From an uncultured Prevotellaceae bacterium (lineage in GTDB: Bacteria > Bacteroidota > Bacteroidia > Bacteroidales > Bacteroidaceae), in assembly GCA_900316645.1 (NCBI GenBank), contig ONDP01000002.1:1-64000 (forward strand): 64,000 nucleotides of DNA, read 5' to 3'. The notes under the pieces are model-generated. The model made no database searches. It was not told where the DNA came from and saw only the letters and a program-made list of their open reading frames with translations. Below, piece after piece: positions 33,364-43,240 of the stretch (positions are counted from its first letter, which is position 1; each line of letters begins with the position of its first letter). Made by a program: the position numbers and the translations under genes.

Positions 33364-33455
33364 ATAAGCTGTTGTCAGCCATTGCTTGACTATCTTATCA
33401 TATTTATGAAGTGAGGTTGGTAGCGTCCTGCACCAACCTCTTTTCTTCATAAATA
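33364..33455 (+). ncRNA. Candidate small RNA between trp and the glucokinase gene
   Basis: After a perfect promoter, about 85-90 nt fold into two parts. One hairpin is closed by GATAAG/CTTATC with an inner GTCA/TGAC. The second is a long stem with GAGGTTGGT/ACCAACCTC (33413-33421 and 33432-33440) followed by TTTTC, and with outer arms TATTTATGAAG/CTTCATAAATA. Antisense to its end is the 3' end of the glucokinase transcript, for which the same long stem could be a terminator. Expression is not shown. With the trp leader, it accounts for the 439-bp stretch without a conventional gene. Confidence 0.5.
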
Positions 33456-33470
33456 TTTTAGTATAGAAAC

Positions 33471-34451
33471 TTAAATCTCCCAGCCGATAGCTGAAGCTCC
33501 GAGAACAGCAGCCGACGCACCGTCCAAACCGCTGACTAAGAACTGGGCCTTGTTGCGGAATATTGGGAGAACATGTTCGTTGTATGATCTCTTGATAGGT
33601 TCCATAATCAAGTCGCCAGCCTTCACCATACCGCCGAAGAAGATGAATGCCTCAGGAGAAGAGAAGGCTGCAAAATCGGCACAGGCCTCACCTAACATGT
33701 GACCAGTGAACTCATAAATCTCTTTGGCCAGTTCGTCGCCCTTGCCTGCTGCAATACTGACATCAAGTGAGGTGATGTCTTCTGGGTTCATCTCACGCAG
33801 CAAAGAAGGACGGTCGGTCTTGCTCAGCAGTTCGCGGGCTGTACGAGCTACACCTGTGGCTGAGCAGTAGGCTTCCAAGCATCCTGTGCGTCCGCAACCG
33901 CAACTGCGGCCTTCGGCACCACGAACCATTGTGACATGGCCTAACTCACCGGCAAAACCGTCATGGCCATAAAGTAACTGGCCGTTGACAACGATACCAG
34001 AGCCTACGCCTGTACCCAATGTGATGACAATGAAATTCTTCATACCGCGTGCTACACCATATACCATCTCGCCTATAGCTGCAGCATTAGCATCGTTGGT
34101 CAATGCTACAGGAATGCCTAAGGCATCACTGAACATTTTGCCCAATGGAACGATACCGTCGTGCGCCCATGGGAGGTTAGGGGCAAATTCAATGGTGCCG
34201 TTATAATAGTTACCATTAGGAGCTCCGATACCCATCGCTTTCACTTTTTCGATGCCACCAACCTGGTCGATGATTGGCTCCAAAGCCTCTACACATGCTT
34301 TGACATAATCTTCTACTTTCTCGTAGCCTCCGGTCTTGATAGCTGTCGTAGCCTTGATGTCGCCACGGGCATCAACAATACCGAAAACTGAGTTTGTTCC
34401 TCCTAAGTCTAAGCCGATAACATACGGCTTGATGTTTGCTTGATCGTTCAT
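33471..34451 (-). CDS. ROK-family glucokinase
   Basis: A 326-aa sugar kinase. The N-terminal ATP motif is GLDLGGTNSVFGIV, the sugar-binding part includes LTNDANAAAIGE with catalytic Asp, and ROK signatures are GTGVGSGIVVNG and FAGELGHV. The zinc site is SCGCGRTGCLEAY. It would phosphorylate glucose released by glycan breakdown or glycogen turnover. It is monocistronic with its own promoter. A NagC-type DNA-binding domain is absent, so it is an enzyme and not a repressor. Confidence 0.9.
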   Translation of the reverse strand: MNDQANIKPYVIGLDLGGTNSVFGIVDARGDIKATTAIKTGGYEKVEDYVKACVEALEPIIDQVGGIEKVKAMGIGAPNGNYYNGTIEFAPNLPWAHDGIVPLGKMFSDALGIPVALTNDANAAAIGEMVYGVARGMKNFIVITLGTGVGSGIVVNGQLLYGHDGFAGELGHVTMVRGAEGRSCGCGRTGCLEAYCSATGVARTARELLSKTDRPSLLREMNPEDITSLDVSIAAGKGDELAKEIYEFTGHMLGEACADFAAFSSPEAFIFFGGMVKAGDLIMEPIKRSYNEHVLPIFRNKAQFLVSGLDGASAAVLGASAIGWEI

Positions 34452-34495
34452 AATATTATTAGTTTATGTTTTTTTTGACAGACCTAAAACAGCTA

Positions 34496-34526
34496 CAAAG
34501 GTATGAAAAAAGCACGATAATGCAAA
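34496..34526 (-). promoter_or_regulatory. Promoter of the glucokinase gene
   Basis: TTTG (34523-34526), 19 nt, TACCTTTG (34496-34503) on the minus strand, consensus match; 5' UTR about 40 nt. Confidence 0.75.
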
Positions 34527-34565
34527 GTTTTATTTCTAAAATCTTATTAATTCACATAAAATTTG

Positions 34566-34573
34566 TACCTTTG
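34566..34573 (+). promoter_or_regulatory. -7 box of the LysE-family gene
   Basis: TACCTTTG lies 8 nt before the ATG, so transcription would begin at or next to the start codon. No TTTG at the usual upstream distance. Confidence 0.5.
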
Positions 34574-34581
34574 CAATCGAT

Positions 34582-35244
34582 ATGCCGTTTCATGTACCTA
34601 TAAATATATTGGATTTCATCGTCAAAGGCATGCTGATAGGTATGATTGCCTCTGCGCCGATGGGACCGGTTGGCATCCTTTGTGTACAGCGCACGTTGAA
34701 CAAAGGACGCTGGTATGGTTTTGCCACTGGATTGGGAGCTTCCGTCAGTGACATTATCTATGCCGGTATCGCTGGTTTTGGTATGTCGTTCGTGATGGAT
34801 TTCATTACTAACGATCAAAATCGCTTCTACCTACAGATTGTGGGAAGTGTCATGTTGTTGTGCTTCGGTCTTTACACCTATCATACCGATCCGACACGCA
34901 AGATGCATCGGTCTGGTCAGCAAAAGGGATCGCTATGGTATAATACATGGACGGCTTTTCTGGTTACATTTTCTAATCCATTGATTGTGTTCCTCTTCAT
35001 AGCCATGTATGCGCAGTTTGCGTTCGTGTTGCCAAACCATCCGTTTGAGATGGTGGTAGGTTTCATGAGTATTGTAGGCGGTGCTATGCTTTGGTGGTGG
35101 GGACTGACTTGGTTGGTGGATAAGATACGTACGAAGTTTGATGATAATGGTATTCGTATGATCAATCAGGTGATTGGCGTGGCAGTGATTATCGGTTCAA
35201 TTATCATGCTTTTAGGATTGACAACGAATTTGCTGAGATTTTAG
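34582..35244 (+). CDS. LysE-family amino-acid exporter
   Basis: A 220-aa membrane protein with about six hydrophobic segments (residues about 10-32, 43-65, 75-93, 118-140, 150-170, 190-212). The LysE/RhtB start GMIASAPMGPVGILCVQRTL is clear. Such proteins export lysine, threonine, homoserine or other small solutes; the substrate here is unknown. It is the first gene of a run with DUF4924 (3-nt gap) and rfbD, and its -7 box suggests a leaderless mRNA. Confidence 0.83.
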   Translation: MPFHVPINILDFIVKGMLIGMIASAPMGPVGILCVQRTLNKGRWYGFATGLGASVSDIIYAGIAGFGMSFVMDFITNDQNRFYLQIVGSVMLLCFGLYTYHTDPTRKMHRSGQQKGSLWYNTWTAFLVTFSNPLIVFLFIAMYAQFAFVLPNHPFEMVVGFMSIVGGAMLWWWGLTWLVDKIRTKFDDNGIRMINQVIGVAVIIGSIIMLLGLTTNLLRF

Positions 35245-35247
35245 AAT

Positions 35248-35793
35248 ATGTTGATAGCACAGGAATTAAGACGTAAGAATATAGCAGAATACTTACTGTA
35301 TATGTGGCAGGTGGAAGATACCATCCGGGCCTTCGGCTGTTCGTTGGGTCGTATTCGCCGGGAGTATATTGACCGTTTTGATTATACTGACGAGCAGAAG
35401 GAAGATGAGGCAGACTGGTTTGGCAACCTGATAAGAATGATGAATGAAGAAGGGTGCCGCGAAAAGGGACATCTGCAGATTAATAAGGTTGTTTTGCAGC
35501 AATTGGAAGAGTTGCATGTCCAGTTGCTGGGCAGTAGCAAGTTTCCTTTCTATAATTCTGAATATTATAAGGTGTTACCATATATAGTAGAGTTGCGGAA
35601 TCATGGTGCCAATAAGGAGGAGAATGAGGTGGAAACCTGTTTTAACTCCCTTTACGGGGTGATGATGCTTCGTTTGCAGAAGAAGGAAATCTCCTTGGAG
35701 ACACAGCATGCAGTGAAGGAAATATCTACGTTTATCGGTATGCTGAACGACTATTATTTAAAGGATAAACAGGAACCCTTAGAATTCGAGTAA
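35248..35793 (+). CDS. DUF4924-family protein
   Basis: A 181-aa, mostly helical cytoplasmic protein starting MLIAQELRRKNIAEYLLYMWQ, a start typical of the Bacteroidota-specific DUF4924 family. No catalytic motif or membrane segment is visible. It sits between the LysE exporter (3-nt gap) and rfbD (1-nt gap), a tight arrangement that suggests cotranscription. Function unknown. Confidence 0.78.
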   Translation: MLIAQELRRKNIAEYLLYMWQVEDTIRAFGCSLGRIRREYIDRFDYTDEQKEDEADWFGNLIRMMNEEGCREKGHLQINKVVLQQLEELHVQLLGSSKFPFYNSEYYKVLPYIVELRNHGANKEENEVETCFNSLYGVMMLRLQKKEISLETQHAVKEISTFIGMLNDYYLKDKQEPLEFE

Positions 35794-35794
35794 G

Positions 35795-36649
35795 ATGAAC
35801 ATATTGATAACAGGTTGCAATGGCCAGTTGGGTAACGAAATGCAGTTGCTGGAGAAAGATTTTCCCCAGCATCAATGGTTTAATACCGACGTGCAGGAGT
35901 TGGATATCAGCAATCAATCGGCTATCGAGCAATTTGTGGCTGAGCATGAGATTGACGGTATTGTGAACTGTGCCGGCTACACCGCAGTGGACAAGGCTGA
36001 AGAGAATCAGGAACTCTGTTCCCTGCTTAATACTACTGCACCTGCTTACTTGGCTGCAGCGGTGAACAAACGCGGTGGGTGGATGATTCATATATCGACA
36101 GACTATGTCTTTGACGGAACGAAATATTTGCCTTATGTCGAGACAGACAGTCCTTGCCCTAATAGCGTCTATGGCTCAACGAAACTGGCTGGTGAGAAGG
36201 AGGTAGCCAAAGCCTGCCGGCAGTCGATGATTATCCGCACGGCATGGATGTATAGCACTTTTGGCAATAATTTCGTGAAAACAATGATACGTCTGGGACA
36301 GGAACGTCCGGAGTTAGGTGTTATCTTCGATCAGATCGGAACTCCGACCTATGCTCGCGACCTCGCCCGTGTTATCATGACAGTTATCAATAAGGGAATT
36401 GCCCCGGGTGTTTACCATTTCTCCAACGAAGGCGTCATCTCGTGGTATGATTTTACCAAGGCGATTCATCGTCTGGCAGGCATTACCACCTGTCGGGTAC
36501 GCCCCCTTCATACTTCAGAGTATCCGACACCGGCTAAACGTCCACATTATTCAGTGTTAGACAAGACGAAAATCAAGCAGACTTATGATATTGAAATCCC
36601 ATATTGGGAAACTTCTTTAGAAGAGTGTATTGGAGAATTGAAGAGTTGA
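35795..36649 (+). CDS. rfbD: dTDP-4-dehydrorhamnose reductase
   Basis: A 284-aa short-chain dehydrogenase. The nucleotide motif ITGCNGQLGNEM is at the N-terminus, the Tyr-x3-Lys pair is in SVYGSTKLAGE, and STDYVFDG and RTAWMYSTFGNNFVKTM are RfbD signatures. It makes dTDP-L-rhamnose for cell-surface glycans. RfbA for the first step is 9 kb away on the other strand; rfbB and rfbC are not in the window. The last codons lie in a GAATTGAAGAGTTGAAG repeat tract. Confidence 0.93.
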   Translation: MNILITGCNGQLGNEMQLLEKDFPQHQWFNTDVQELDISNQSAIEQFVAEHEIDGIVNCAGYTAVDKAEENQELCSLLNTTAPAYLAAAVNKRGGWMIHISTDYVFDGTKYLPYVETDSPCPNSVYGSTKLAGEKEVAKACRQSMIIRTAWMYSTFGNNFVKTMIRLGQERPELGVIFDQIGTPTYARDLARVIMTVINKGIAPGVYHFSNEGVISWYDFTKAIHRLAGITTCRVRPLHTSEYPTPAKRPHYSVLDKTKIKQTYDIEIPYWETSLEECIGELKS

Positions 36650-36664
36650 AGAATTGAAAAATTG
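36631..36664. repeat. AT-rich repeat tract at the rfbD/prfC junction
   Basis: GGAGAATTGAAGAGTTGAAGAATTGAAAAATTG-like units encode the last residues of RfbD and fill the 23-nt gap before prfC. Confidence 0.7.
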
Positions 36665-36672
36665 TAGTATTA

Positions 36673-38259
36673 ATGAATCAGGAAATAGAAAGAAGACGGA
36701 CATTTGCGATTATTTCGCACCCCGATGCTGGTAAGACAACTTTGACGGAGAAGTTTCTGTTGTTTGGTGGTCAGATACAGGTAGCAGGAGCAGTCAAGAA
36801 CAATAAAATCAAGAAAACTGCCACTTCCGACTGGATGGACATTGAGAAACAACGTGGTATCTCTGTGTCAACGTCGGTAATGGAGTTTGACTATACGCCC
36901 GAAGGCTCAGACATAGAATATAAGGTGAACATTCTCGATACACCAGGTCACCAGGACTTTGCGGAGGATACTTATCGCACACTGACGGCGGTTGACTCTG
37001 CAATCATCGTTGTTGACGGTGCAAAGGGTGTTGAGACGCAGACACGTAAACTGATGTCTGTCTGTCGTATGCGTAACACTCCTGTTATCATCTTTATCAA
37101 TAAGATGGACCGTGAAGGACGTGATCCGTTTGACTTGCTGGATGAACTGGAACAAGAACTGGAAATCAAAGTCCGTCCACTGTCGTGGCCTATTAACCAA
37201 GGCGCCAAATTCAAGGGCGTGTATAATATCTACGAACAGAAACTCGATTTGTTTACACCTGACAAGCAGCGTGTGACAGAGAAGGTCAGCGTAGAGGTCG
37301 GTTCTCCCGACCTCGATGCTCGCGTCGGCGAACAGGACGCCGAGAAACTGCGCGAGGATTTGGAATTGGTAGATGGCGTCTATCCTGAGTTTGATGTCGA
37401 GACATACCGTAGTGCCGAAGTGGCTCCCGTTTTCTTTGGTTCTGCTCTCAACAATTTCGGTGTACAGGAGTTGCTGAACTGTTTTGTTGAGATAGCTCCG
37501 AGTCCCCGCGACACCAAAGCCGAAGAGCGAATGGTGAAGCCCGAAGAGCCTAAGTTCACTGGTTTCATCTTCAAGATTACAGCCAATATCGATCCCAATC
37601 ACCGTTCATGTATCGCCTTCTGTAAGGTGTGCAGCGGAAAGTTCCAGCGTAATCAACCCTATCTGCATGTCCGACAGGGAAAAACACTCCGTTTCTCCAG
37701 TCCGACTCAGTTTATGGCTCAGCGCAAATCTACTATCGATGAGGCTTGGCCGGGAGATATCGTAGGTTTGCCAGATAATGGCATTTTCAAGATTGGTGAT
37801 ACGCTGACAGAGGGAGAGCAGTTGCATTTCCGTGGACTACCTTCCTTCTCGCCCGAACTCTTTAAGTATATTGAAAACGATGACCCGATGAAGTCAAAAC
37901 AACTTCAAAAGGGTATCGACCAATTGATGGACGAGGGTGTAGCCCAGCTGTTTGTCAACCAGTTCAATGGTCGCAAGATTATCGGAACGGTAGGCCAACT
38001 GCAGTTTGAAGTTATCCAGTATCGCCTGGAAAATGAGTATAATGCCAAATGCCGTTGGGAACCCGTTCATCTTTATAAAGCCTGCTGGATAGAAAGTGAC
38101 GATGCTGCCGAGTTGGAGAATTTCAAGAAGCGCAAGTATCAATATATGGCGAAAGACAAAGAAGGACGTGACGTCTTCCTTGCCGACTCAGGCTATGTGC
38201 TCTCTATGGCGCAAGAAGATTTTAAGCATATCAAGTTCCATTTTACCAGTGAGTTCTAA
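36673..38259 (+). CDS. prfC: Peptide chain release factor 3
   Basis: A 528-aa translational GTPase that recycles RF1/RF2 after termination. The G1 motif is [13 protein letters not shown]3 is [11 protein letters not shown] and G4 is [10 protein letters not shown], all canonical; [11 protein letters not shown] is the switch region. The C-terminal domains run to the end (FHFTSEF), so the gene is full length. Its stop overlaps the start of the Sua5/YrdC gene (TAATG). Confidence 0.95.
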   Translation: MNQEIERRRTFAIISHPDAGKTTLTEKFLLFGGQIQVAGAVKNNKIKKTATSDWMDIEKQRGISVSTSVMEFDYTPEGSDIEYKVNILDTPGHQDFAEDTYRTLTAVDSAIIVVDGAKGVETQTRKLMSVCRMRNTPVIIFINKMDREGRDPFDLLDELEQELEIKVRPLSWPINQGAKFKGVYNIYEQKLDLFTPDKQRVTEKVSVEVGSPDLDARVGEQDAEKLREDLELVDGVYPEFDVETYRSAEVAPVFFGSALNNFGVQELLNCFVEIAPSPRDTKAEERMVKPEEPKFTGFIFKITANIDPNHRSCIAFCKVCSGKFQRNQPYLHVRQGKTLRFSSPTQFMAQRKSTIDEAWPGDIVGLPDNGIFKIGDTLTEGEQLHFRGLPSFSPELFKYIENDDPMKSKQLQKGIDQLMDEGVAQLFVNQFNGRKIIGTVGQLQFEVIQYRLENEYNAKCRWEPVHLYKACWIESDDAAELENFKKRKYQYMAKDKEGRDVFLADSGYVLSMAQEDFKHIKFHFTSEF

Positions 38260-38840
38260 TGACAAAAGAACAGGATATAAAGAATGCCGTTGAAGTGTTA
38301 CGGCGGGGTGGGGTGATATTGTATCCCACTGATACTGTGTGGGGAATAGGCTGCGACGCAACGAATGCGGAGGCGGTAAAGAGAGTATATGAAATCAAAC
38401 AGCGTGACGATTCCAAGGCGCTGATTTGTTTGGTTGACAGCGATGCCCGCTTGCAGCGCTATGTGAGGAATGTGCCAGATGTGGCTTGGCAGTTGATTGA
38501 CAGTTTGAAGGACGCTGACAGTAAGCCGACAACACTGATACTGGACGGCGCCATTAATTTGGCTCCCAACCTGATTGCAGAGGATGGCAGTATCGGTATG
38601 CGCATTACGCAGGAACCTTTTTCACAGGAACTCTGCTTCCGTTTCCAGAAAGCTTTGGTTTCTACTTCAGCGAATATCAGTGGAGAGCCTGCAGCACAGA
38701 ACTACTGCGACATAGATCCACGTATTGTTGAGGCGGTTGACTATGTGTGTTGGTCGCGCCGTCAGGAACATAAGCCCCATCAGCCTTCGAGTATTATTCG
38801 CTTGAAGGAGAATGGGGAAGTCTCGATTATCCGGAAATAA
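38259..38840 (+). CDS. L-threonylcarbamoyladenylate synthase (Sua5/YrdC family)
   Basis: A 193-aa YrdC-domain protein. LRRGGVILYPTDTVWGIGCDA is the conserved N-terminal nucleotide/threonine site, with KQRDDSKALICL and STSANISGEPA as further family motifs. It makes threonylcarbamoyl-AMP for the t6A37 tRNA modification. It lacks the extra Sua5 C-terminal domain, as in the short TsaC type. It overlaps prfC by one base, a translational-coupling arrangement. Confidence 0.92.
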   Translation: MTKEQDIKNAVEVLRRGGVILYPTDTVWGIGCDATNAEAVKRVYEIKQRDDSKALICLVDSDARLQRYVRNVPDVAWQLIDSLKDADSKPTTLILDGAINLAPNLIAEDGSIGMRITQEPFSQELCFRFQKALVSTSANISGEPAAQNYCDIDPRIVEAVDYVCWSRRQEHKPHQPSSIIRLKENGEVSIIRK

Positions 38841-38860
38841 CCAAACCGTTTTCAGTAGAG

Positions 38861-40297
38861 ATGAAGAGAGTCCTGTCATTATGTCTGTCGGTTTTGCTGA
38901 GTCTGATGGCTGCTGCGCAAACTGCGGAGGACTCTATTCGTCCTGCCCGTCCATGGCGTGCTGCTGCAGAGGTGGTGGGTATCAATGCTTTAGTGCATAG
39001 TTTTGATCGTTTCGTTCTTCGTGAGGATTTTGCCCAGACCACGCTGAATAGTATCAGGAATAATTTCAAGCGGGGTTTTGTATGGGATAACGACAACTTC
39101 AACACCAACATGTTTGCCCATCCCTATCATGGCAGCCTGTATTTTAATGCCGCTCGTTCGAACGGTATGAATTTCTGGCAGTCCTATCCATACGCCTTGG
39201 GTGGTTCGTTGATGTGGGAATTCTTCGGTGAGAACACACCTCCCTCCATCAACGACTTGTTGGCTACCAGCATCGGAGGTGCGGCGATAGGCGAGACAAC
39301 CTATCGTATATCATCCATCGTCCTGGACGATAGTAAACGTGGTTGGCAGCGAGTGTGGCGAGAAGTATTGGGCGGTATTGCTTGTCCGATACGTTTATTG
39401 AACCGCCTCATTACGGGAGACGCATGGCGAGTGCGCACCACGAAACATCGATACCACGATTTTGACGAAATCCCATTGGTGTTCAGGACTTCTGCGGGAG
39501 TTAGCTATCTGGCGGAGAAGGGTTCTTCCGAACATGGCGTTTATTTCCCATACGTGAAATTACTGTTCCATTATGGTGACCCGCTGAGTGACGTCAACGA
39601 ACCTTATGACTTCTTTACCGCAGAGGCGACCTTTGGTTTTTCCAACAGTCAGCCTCTCGTCAATTCCCTCCATCTCATCGGACAGTTGTGGGATACCCCC
39701 ATCATAACAAAGGAGAACATGCAGATGAATTTTGGTTTCTACCAGCATTTCAATTTCTATAATTCTGAGGCGGTCAGAAAGGAGAAGGATATTATCCCCT
39801 ACCGTATTGGTGAGACCGCTTCGCTGGGAGTGGGTCTGGTTTACCGCATTCCAAACATCGGCAGAAAGATATCCCTGGAGCAGCGCCTTTACCTGAACGG
39901 CATCATACTCGGCGGATCGTTGAGTGACCATTATCACGTGAAAGAGCGTGACTATAATCTGGGGAGTGGTTTCTCGACAAAACTGCATACTTTTGTGGAA
40001 TTAGGGAAAATCGGCCGTTTAATACTCATAGCCGATTTCTATAAGTTATACACATGGAAAGGATACGACGAGAAAGAAGTGGCAAAATTGGATAATCTCG
40101 ATTTCGTCAATGCTCAGGGTGATGCGGGAAATTCCACGCTGGTAGTCCTTAACCCACGCCTGCAAGTGAAAATCGCCCGCCACCTGCTGTTCGACCTCTA
40201 TGGCAGCTATTTCTATCGCCATACCACCTACTATGAGCATGACGATGTGAGTACGAGTACTTACCAGTTGCGTACAGGACTGACCTATGAGTGGTAA
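38861..40297 (+). CDS. DUF3943-family outer-membrane protein
   Basis: A 478-aa protein with a signal peptide (cleavage near AAAQ) and a long beta-rich body ending in aromatic-terminated strands (LRTGLTYEW), as expected of a barrel. HPYHGSLYFNAARSNGMNFW and EFFGENTPPSINDLLATSIGGAAIGE are characteristic of the DUF3943 family. It lies 20 nt after the Sua5/YrdC gene on the same strand. Function unknown. Confidence 0.8.
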   Translation: MKRVLSLCLSVLLSLMAAAQTAEDSIRPARPWRAAAEVVGINALVHSFDRFVLREDFAQTTLNSIRNNFKRGFVWDNDNFNTNMFAHPYHGSLYFNAARSNGMNFWQSYPYALGGSLMWEFFGENTPPSINDLLATSIGGAAIGETTYRISSIVLDDSKRGWQRVWREVLGGIACPIRLLNRLITGDAWRVRTTKHRYHDFDEIPLVFRTSAGVSYLAEKGSSEHGVYFPYVKLLFHYGDPLSDVNEPYDFFTAEATFGFSNSQPLVNSLHLIGQLWDTPIITKENMQMNFGFYQHFNFYNSEAVRKEKDIIPYRIGETASLGVGLVYRIPNIGRKISLEQRLYLNGIILGGSLSDHYHVKERDYNLGSGFSTKLHTFVELGKIGRLILIADFYKLYTWKGYDEKEVAKLDNLDFVNAQGDAGNSTLVVLNPRLQVKIARHLLFDLYGSYFYRHTTYYEHDDVSTSTYQLRTGLTYEW

Positions 40298-40338
40298 CCG
40301 ACTAAATAGATTGAGGATTGGTGAAAAAGACAATTTAA

Positions 40339-40370
40339 TTTGGTGTTTATCTTACTTATTTGTACCTTTG
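40339..40370 (+). promoter_or_regulatory. Promoter of the ClC channel gene
   Basis: TTTG at 40339-40342, 20 nt, TACCTTTG at 40363-40370; the ATG is only 10 nt further, so the 5' UTR is a few bases at most. Confidence 0.75.
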
Positions 40371-40380
40371 TACCTGCAAA

Positions 40381-42189
40381 ATGAATAGTCAAGACATAGA
40401 AAATAAGAGACCCGCTTGGATTCAGCGACTGCATCAGTGGCGGTTGGAACATGTAAGTGACAGGATGTTTCTACTTGTTCTGGCTTTCTTCGTAGGTCTG
40501 TTTTCTGCTGTTGCAGCTTTTGTGTTGCATGGTATGATCAATCAGATTGTTGCCTTGCTGACTGGTCAGTTCTCAGTTACCAGTTACAACTGGCTTTATC
40601 TGGTTTATCCTGTCATTGGTATTTACCTGACTTCTCTTTTTGTCAGATATATTGTCAAGGATAACATTTCACATGGTATTACCCGTATCCTCTATGCTAT
40701 TTCTTCGAAGAAGTCGCGTTTGAAATCGCATAATACATGGTCGAGCGTTATAGCCTCGGCTATCACCATTGGCTTTGGCGGTTCTGTGGGTGCCGAGGCT
40801 CCTATTGTATTGACCGGTTCAGCTATCGGTTCTAATCTGGGACAATTGTTCCGGTTAGACAGCAAGACACTGATGACGTTGGTGGGATGTGGTGCCGCTG
40901 GTGCCATTGCCGGTATCTTTAAGGCTCCTATAGCAGGTCTGGTGTTTACGCTGGAGGTCTTGATGATCGACCTGACGATGGCGTCATTGCTCCCCATTCT
41001 CGTCTCATGTGTTACGGCAACGTGCTTTACTTATATCTTAAGTGGAAATGAAGCGCTGTTTTCTTTCCATCTTGAGTCAGATTGGACTGTTGAGCGGGTG
41101 CCTGCCTCCATCTTGTTGGGCATCTGCTGTGGACTGGTGAGCCTATACTTCATTCGGACAATGAATGCCTGTGAGGATATGTTTGCCCGCTTTAAGGACA
41201 AACCATACGTCAGGTTGCTGATAGGCGGCGTGATTTTGAGCACCCTCATCTTCCTTTTCCCGTCACTTTATGGTGAGGGCTATCACTCCATCAACTTGCT
41301 GTTGAATGGCAAGACGGAGGCAGATTGGAATCAGATACTGGACAACTCGCTGTTCTATGGTCATCACGAGTTCCTGATAGGCTATTTGGCTTTGGTGCTC
41401 TTTACGAAAGTTTTTGCAACCAGTGCCACTAACGGTGGCGGTGGCTGTGGCGGAACCTTTGCACCTTCGTTGTTTATCGGTTGCTTTACAGGCTTTCTCT
41501 TCTCCCGTCTGTGGAACATCCATGAGGTGGGTGTCTATGTACCAGAGAAGAATTTCGCTTTGCTGGGTATGGCTGGTGTGATGTCAGGTGTGATGCATGC
41601 TCCATTAACAGGCATCTTCCTTATTGCTGAGATTACGGGTGGTTATGACTTGTTCATGCCTTTGATGATAGTGTCAGTTTTTGCCTATCTGACCATTATC
41701 ATCTTCGAGCCTCATAGTATTTATGGTATGCGCCTTGCCCGTCAGGGTAAGTTGATAACCCATCATACCGACCATGCGGTGTTGACATTGATGAGTCTTG
41801 ACTCGGTGATTGACCGTGATTATCAGGGGGTCGATCCTGATATGGAATTGGGACAGATTGTCCATAAGATCAGTCGCTCCCGGCATAATGTGTTGCCGGT
41901 ATTGGATGCGGCTGGAATCCTTTTAGGCGAAATCAATATTGTCAAGATACGTCACGTGGTGTTCCGTACAGAGTTATACCATCACTTTAAAGCCAGTCAG
42001 TTGATGGCTAATCCTGCAGCAGTGTTGGATGAGGGAACGTCGATGACAGAGGTGATGCATACCTTTGAACGGACACATGCCGACTGGTTACCTGTGTTAG
42101 ACGCTGACCGTCATCTGAAGGGTTATATCTCCCGTGACCGCATGTATAGCACTTATCGTAAGATGGTGCACGATTTAAGCCAAGAATAA
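40381..42189 (+). CDS. ClC-family chloride channel/transporter with CBS domains
   Basis: A 602-aa protein from the ATG at 40381; an upstream TTG in the promoter is not a likely start. The membrane part (about 25-430) has the ClC signatures GSVGAEAPIV (with the gating Glu), GAIAGIFKAPIAG and NGGGGCGGTFAPSLFIG. Two CBS domains (about 460-600) follow, with NVLPVLDAAG and DWLPVLDADRHLKGYI. It moves chloride, either as a channel or in exchange for protons; the gating Glu suggests an exchanger or gated form. It is followed by fmt 4 nt later. Confidence 0.9.
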   Translation: MNSQDIENKRPAWIQRLHQWRLEHVSDRMFLLVLAFFVGLFSAVAAFVLHGMINQIVALLTGQFSVTSYNWLYLVYPVIGIYLTSLFVRYIVKDNISHGITRILYAISSKKSRLKSHNTWSSVIASAITIGFGGSVGAEAPIVLTGSAIGSNLGQLFRLDSKTLMTLVGCGAAGAIAGIFKAPIAGLVFTLEVLMIDLTMASLLPILVSCVTATCFTYILSGNEALFSFHLESDWTVERVPASILLGICCGLVSLYFIRTMNACEDMFARFKDKPYVRLLIGGVILSTLIFLFPSLYGEGYHSINLLLNGKTEADWNQILDNSLFYGHHEFLIGYLALVLFTKVFATSATNGGGGCGGTFAPSLFIGCFTGFLFSRLWNIHEVGVYVPEKNFALLGMAGVMSGVMHAPLTGIFLIAEITGGYDLFMPLMIVSVFAYLTIIIFEPHSIYGMRLARQGKLITHHTDHAVLTLMSLDSVIDRDYQGVDPDMELGQIVHKISRSRHNVLPVLDAAGILLGEINIVKIRHVVFRTELYHHFKASQLMANPAAVLDEGTSMTEVMHTFERTHADWLPVLDADRHLKGYISRDRMYSTYRKMVHDLSQE

Positions 42190-42193
42190 AGCG

Positions 42194-43177
42194 ATGAAGA
42201 AAGAAGATTTGCGTATCGTGTTTATGGGAACTCCCGAATTTGCCGTGGAGACCCTGAAAGCATTGGTAGAGAACGAGTATAACGTAGTGGCTGTTGTCAC
42301 ACAACCGGATAAACCAGTAGGCCGGCATGGTAGTGTGCTTCAGCCCTCAGCTGTAAAACAATATAGCTTGGAGCATGGGTTGCCTGTGCTTCAACCTGAG
42401 AAAATGAAGGATCCTGACTTTATAGAGCAGTTGCGCTCCTATCAAGCCAACCTGCAAGTAGTTGTGGCTTTCCGCATGTTACCTGAAGTTGTATGGGGAA
42501 TGCCGAAATACGGAACCTTCAATGTTCATGCAGCCTTACTGCCTCAGTATCGTGGAGCTGCTCCTATCAACTGGGCAGTTATCAATGGGGAGACCAAGAC
42601 AGGAGTAACCACTTTCTTCCTCGACCATGACATTGATACCGGTCGTATCATCATGCAGTTACCCTTTGATATTCCCGACGATGCAGATGTTGAGTATGTC
42701 TATGACGGTCTGATGCACTTGGGTGCTGATATTTGTCTGCAGACCCTGGACCGCATCATCGCAGCAGAAGGTTGTCCCGAAACCGTCTCACAAGATGACT
42801 CTTCACTCTTCACTCTTCACCCTTCACTTCATCCTGCTCCCAAGATTTTTAAGGAGACTTGTGAAATAGACTGGTCGAAAACAGCCAAGCAAGTGTATGA
42901 TTTCGTGCGTGGCCTGAGTCCCTATCCTGGTGCATGGACAACGATGGTTGCCCCCGATGGTAAGGAGACGGTACTGAAAATCTTTAAGACCCGCAAGACC
43001 GGGCAGGCGGTAACAGAGCCTCTTGGGACAATCGTCGTTCAGCAAAAGGCGTTGATGGTGGCTGCCCATGATGAATGGCTTGCTATTGAGGAACTGCAGT
43101 TGGCAGGCAAAAAACGCATGTCGGCTCGCGATTTCCTTAACGGCATGAAGGATATAGAAGCATATTGTTTAAAATAA
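42194..43177 (+). CDS. fmt: Methionyl-tRNA formyltransferase
   Basis: A 327-aa enzyme that formylates initiator Met-tRNA. The N-terminal catalytic domain shows RIVFMGTPEFAVETL, the folate/active-site segment FNVHAALLPQYRGAAPINW and DTGRIIMQ; the C-terminal OB domain starts near CEIDWSKTAKQVYDFVRGLSPYPGAW. Between the domains, about 12 residues (SSLFTLHPSLHP) are encoded by tandem CACTCTT repeats at 42798-42831. The segment is in frame and lies in the linker, so activity is probably kept. Confidence 0.94.
   Translation: MKKEDLRIVFMGTPEFAVETLKALVENEYNVVAVVTQPDKPVGRHGSVLQPSAVKQYSLEHGLPVLQPEKMKDPDFIEQLRSYQANLQVVVAFRMLPEVVWGMPKYGTFNVHAALLPQYRGAAPINWAVINGETKTGVTTFFLDHDIDTGRIIMQLPFDIPDDADVEYVYDGLMHLGADICLQTLDRIIAAEGCPETVSQDDSSLFTLHPSLHPAPKIFKETCEIDWSKTAKQVYDFVRGLSPYPGAWTTMVAPDGKETVLKIFKTRKTGQAVTEPLGTIVVQQKALMVAAHDEWLAIEELQLAGKKRMSARDFLNGMKDIEAYCLK
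42798..42831. repeat. CTCTTCA tandem repeats inside fmt
   Basis: ACTCTTCACTCTTCACTCTT followed by degenerate copies; translated as the interdomain linker of Fmt. Confidence 0.75.
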
Positions 43178-43240
43178 ATATTGTTAATAATATAATAAAC
43201 TTACAAGGTTGTCCGTTTGAAAAGTAGAAACGTAATAAAT

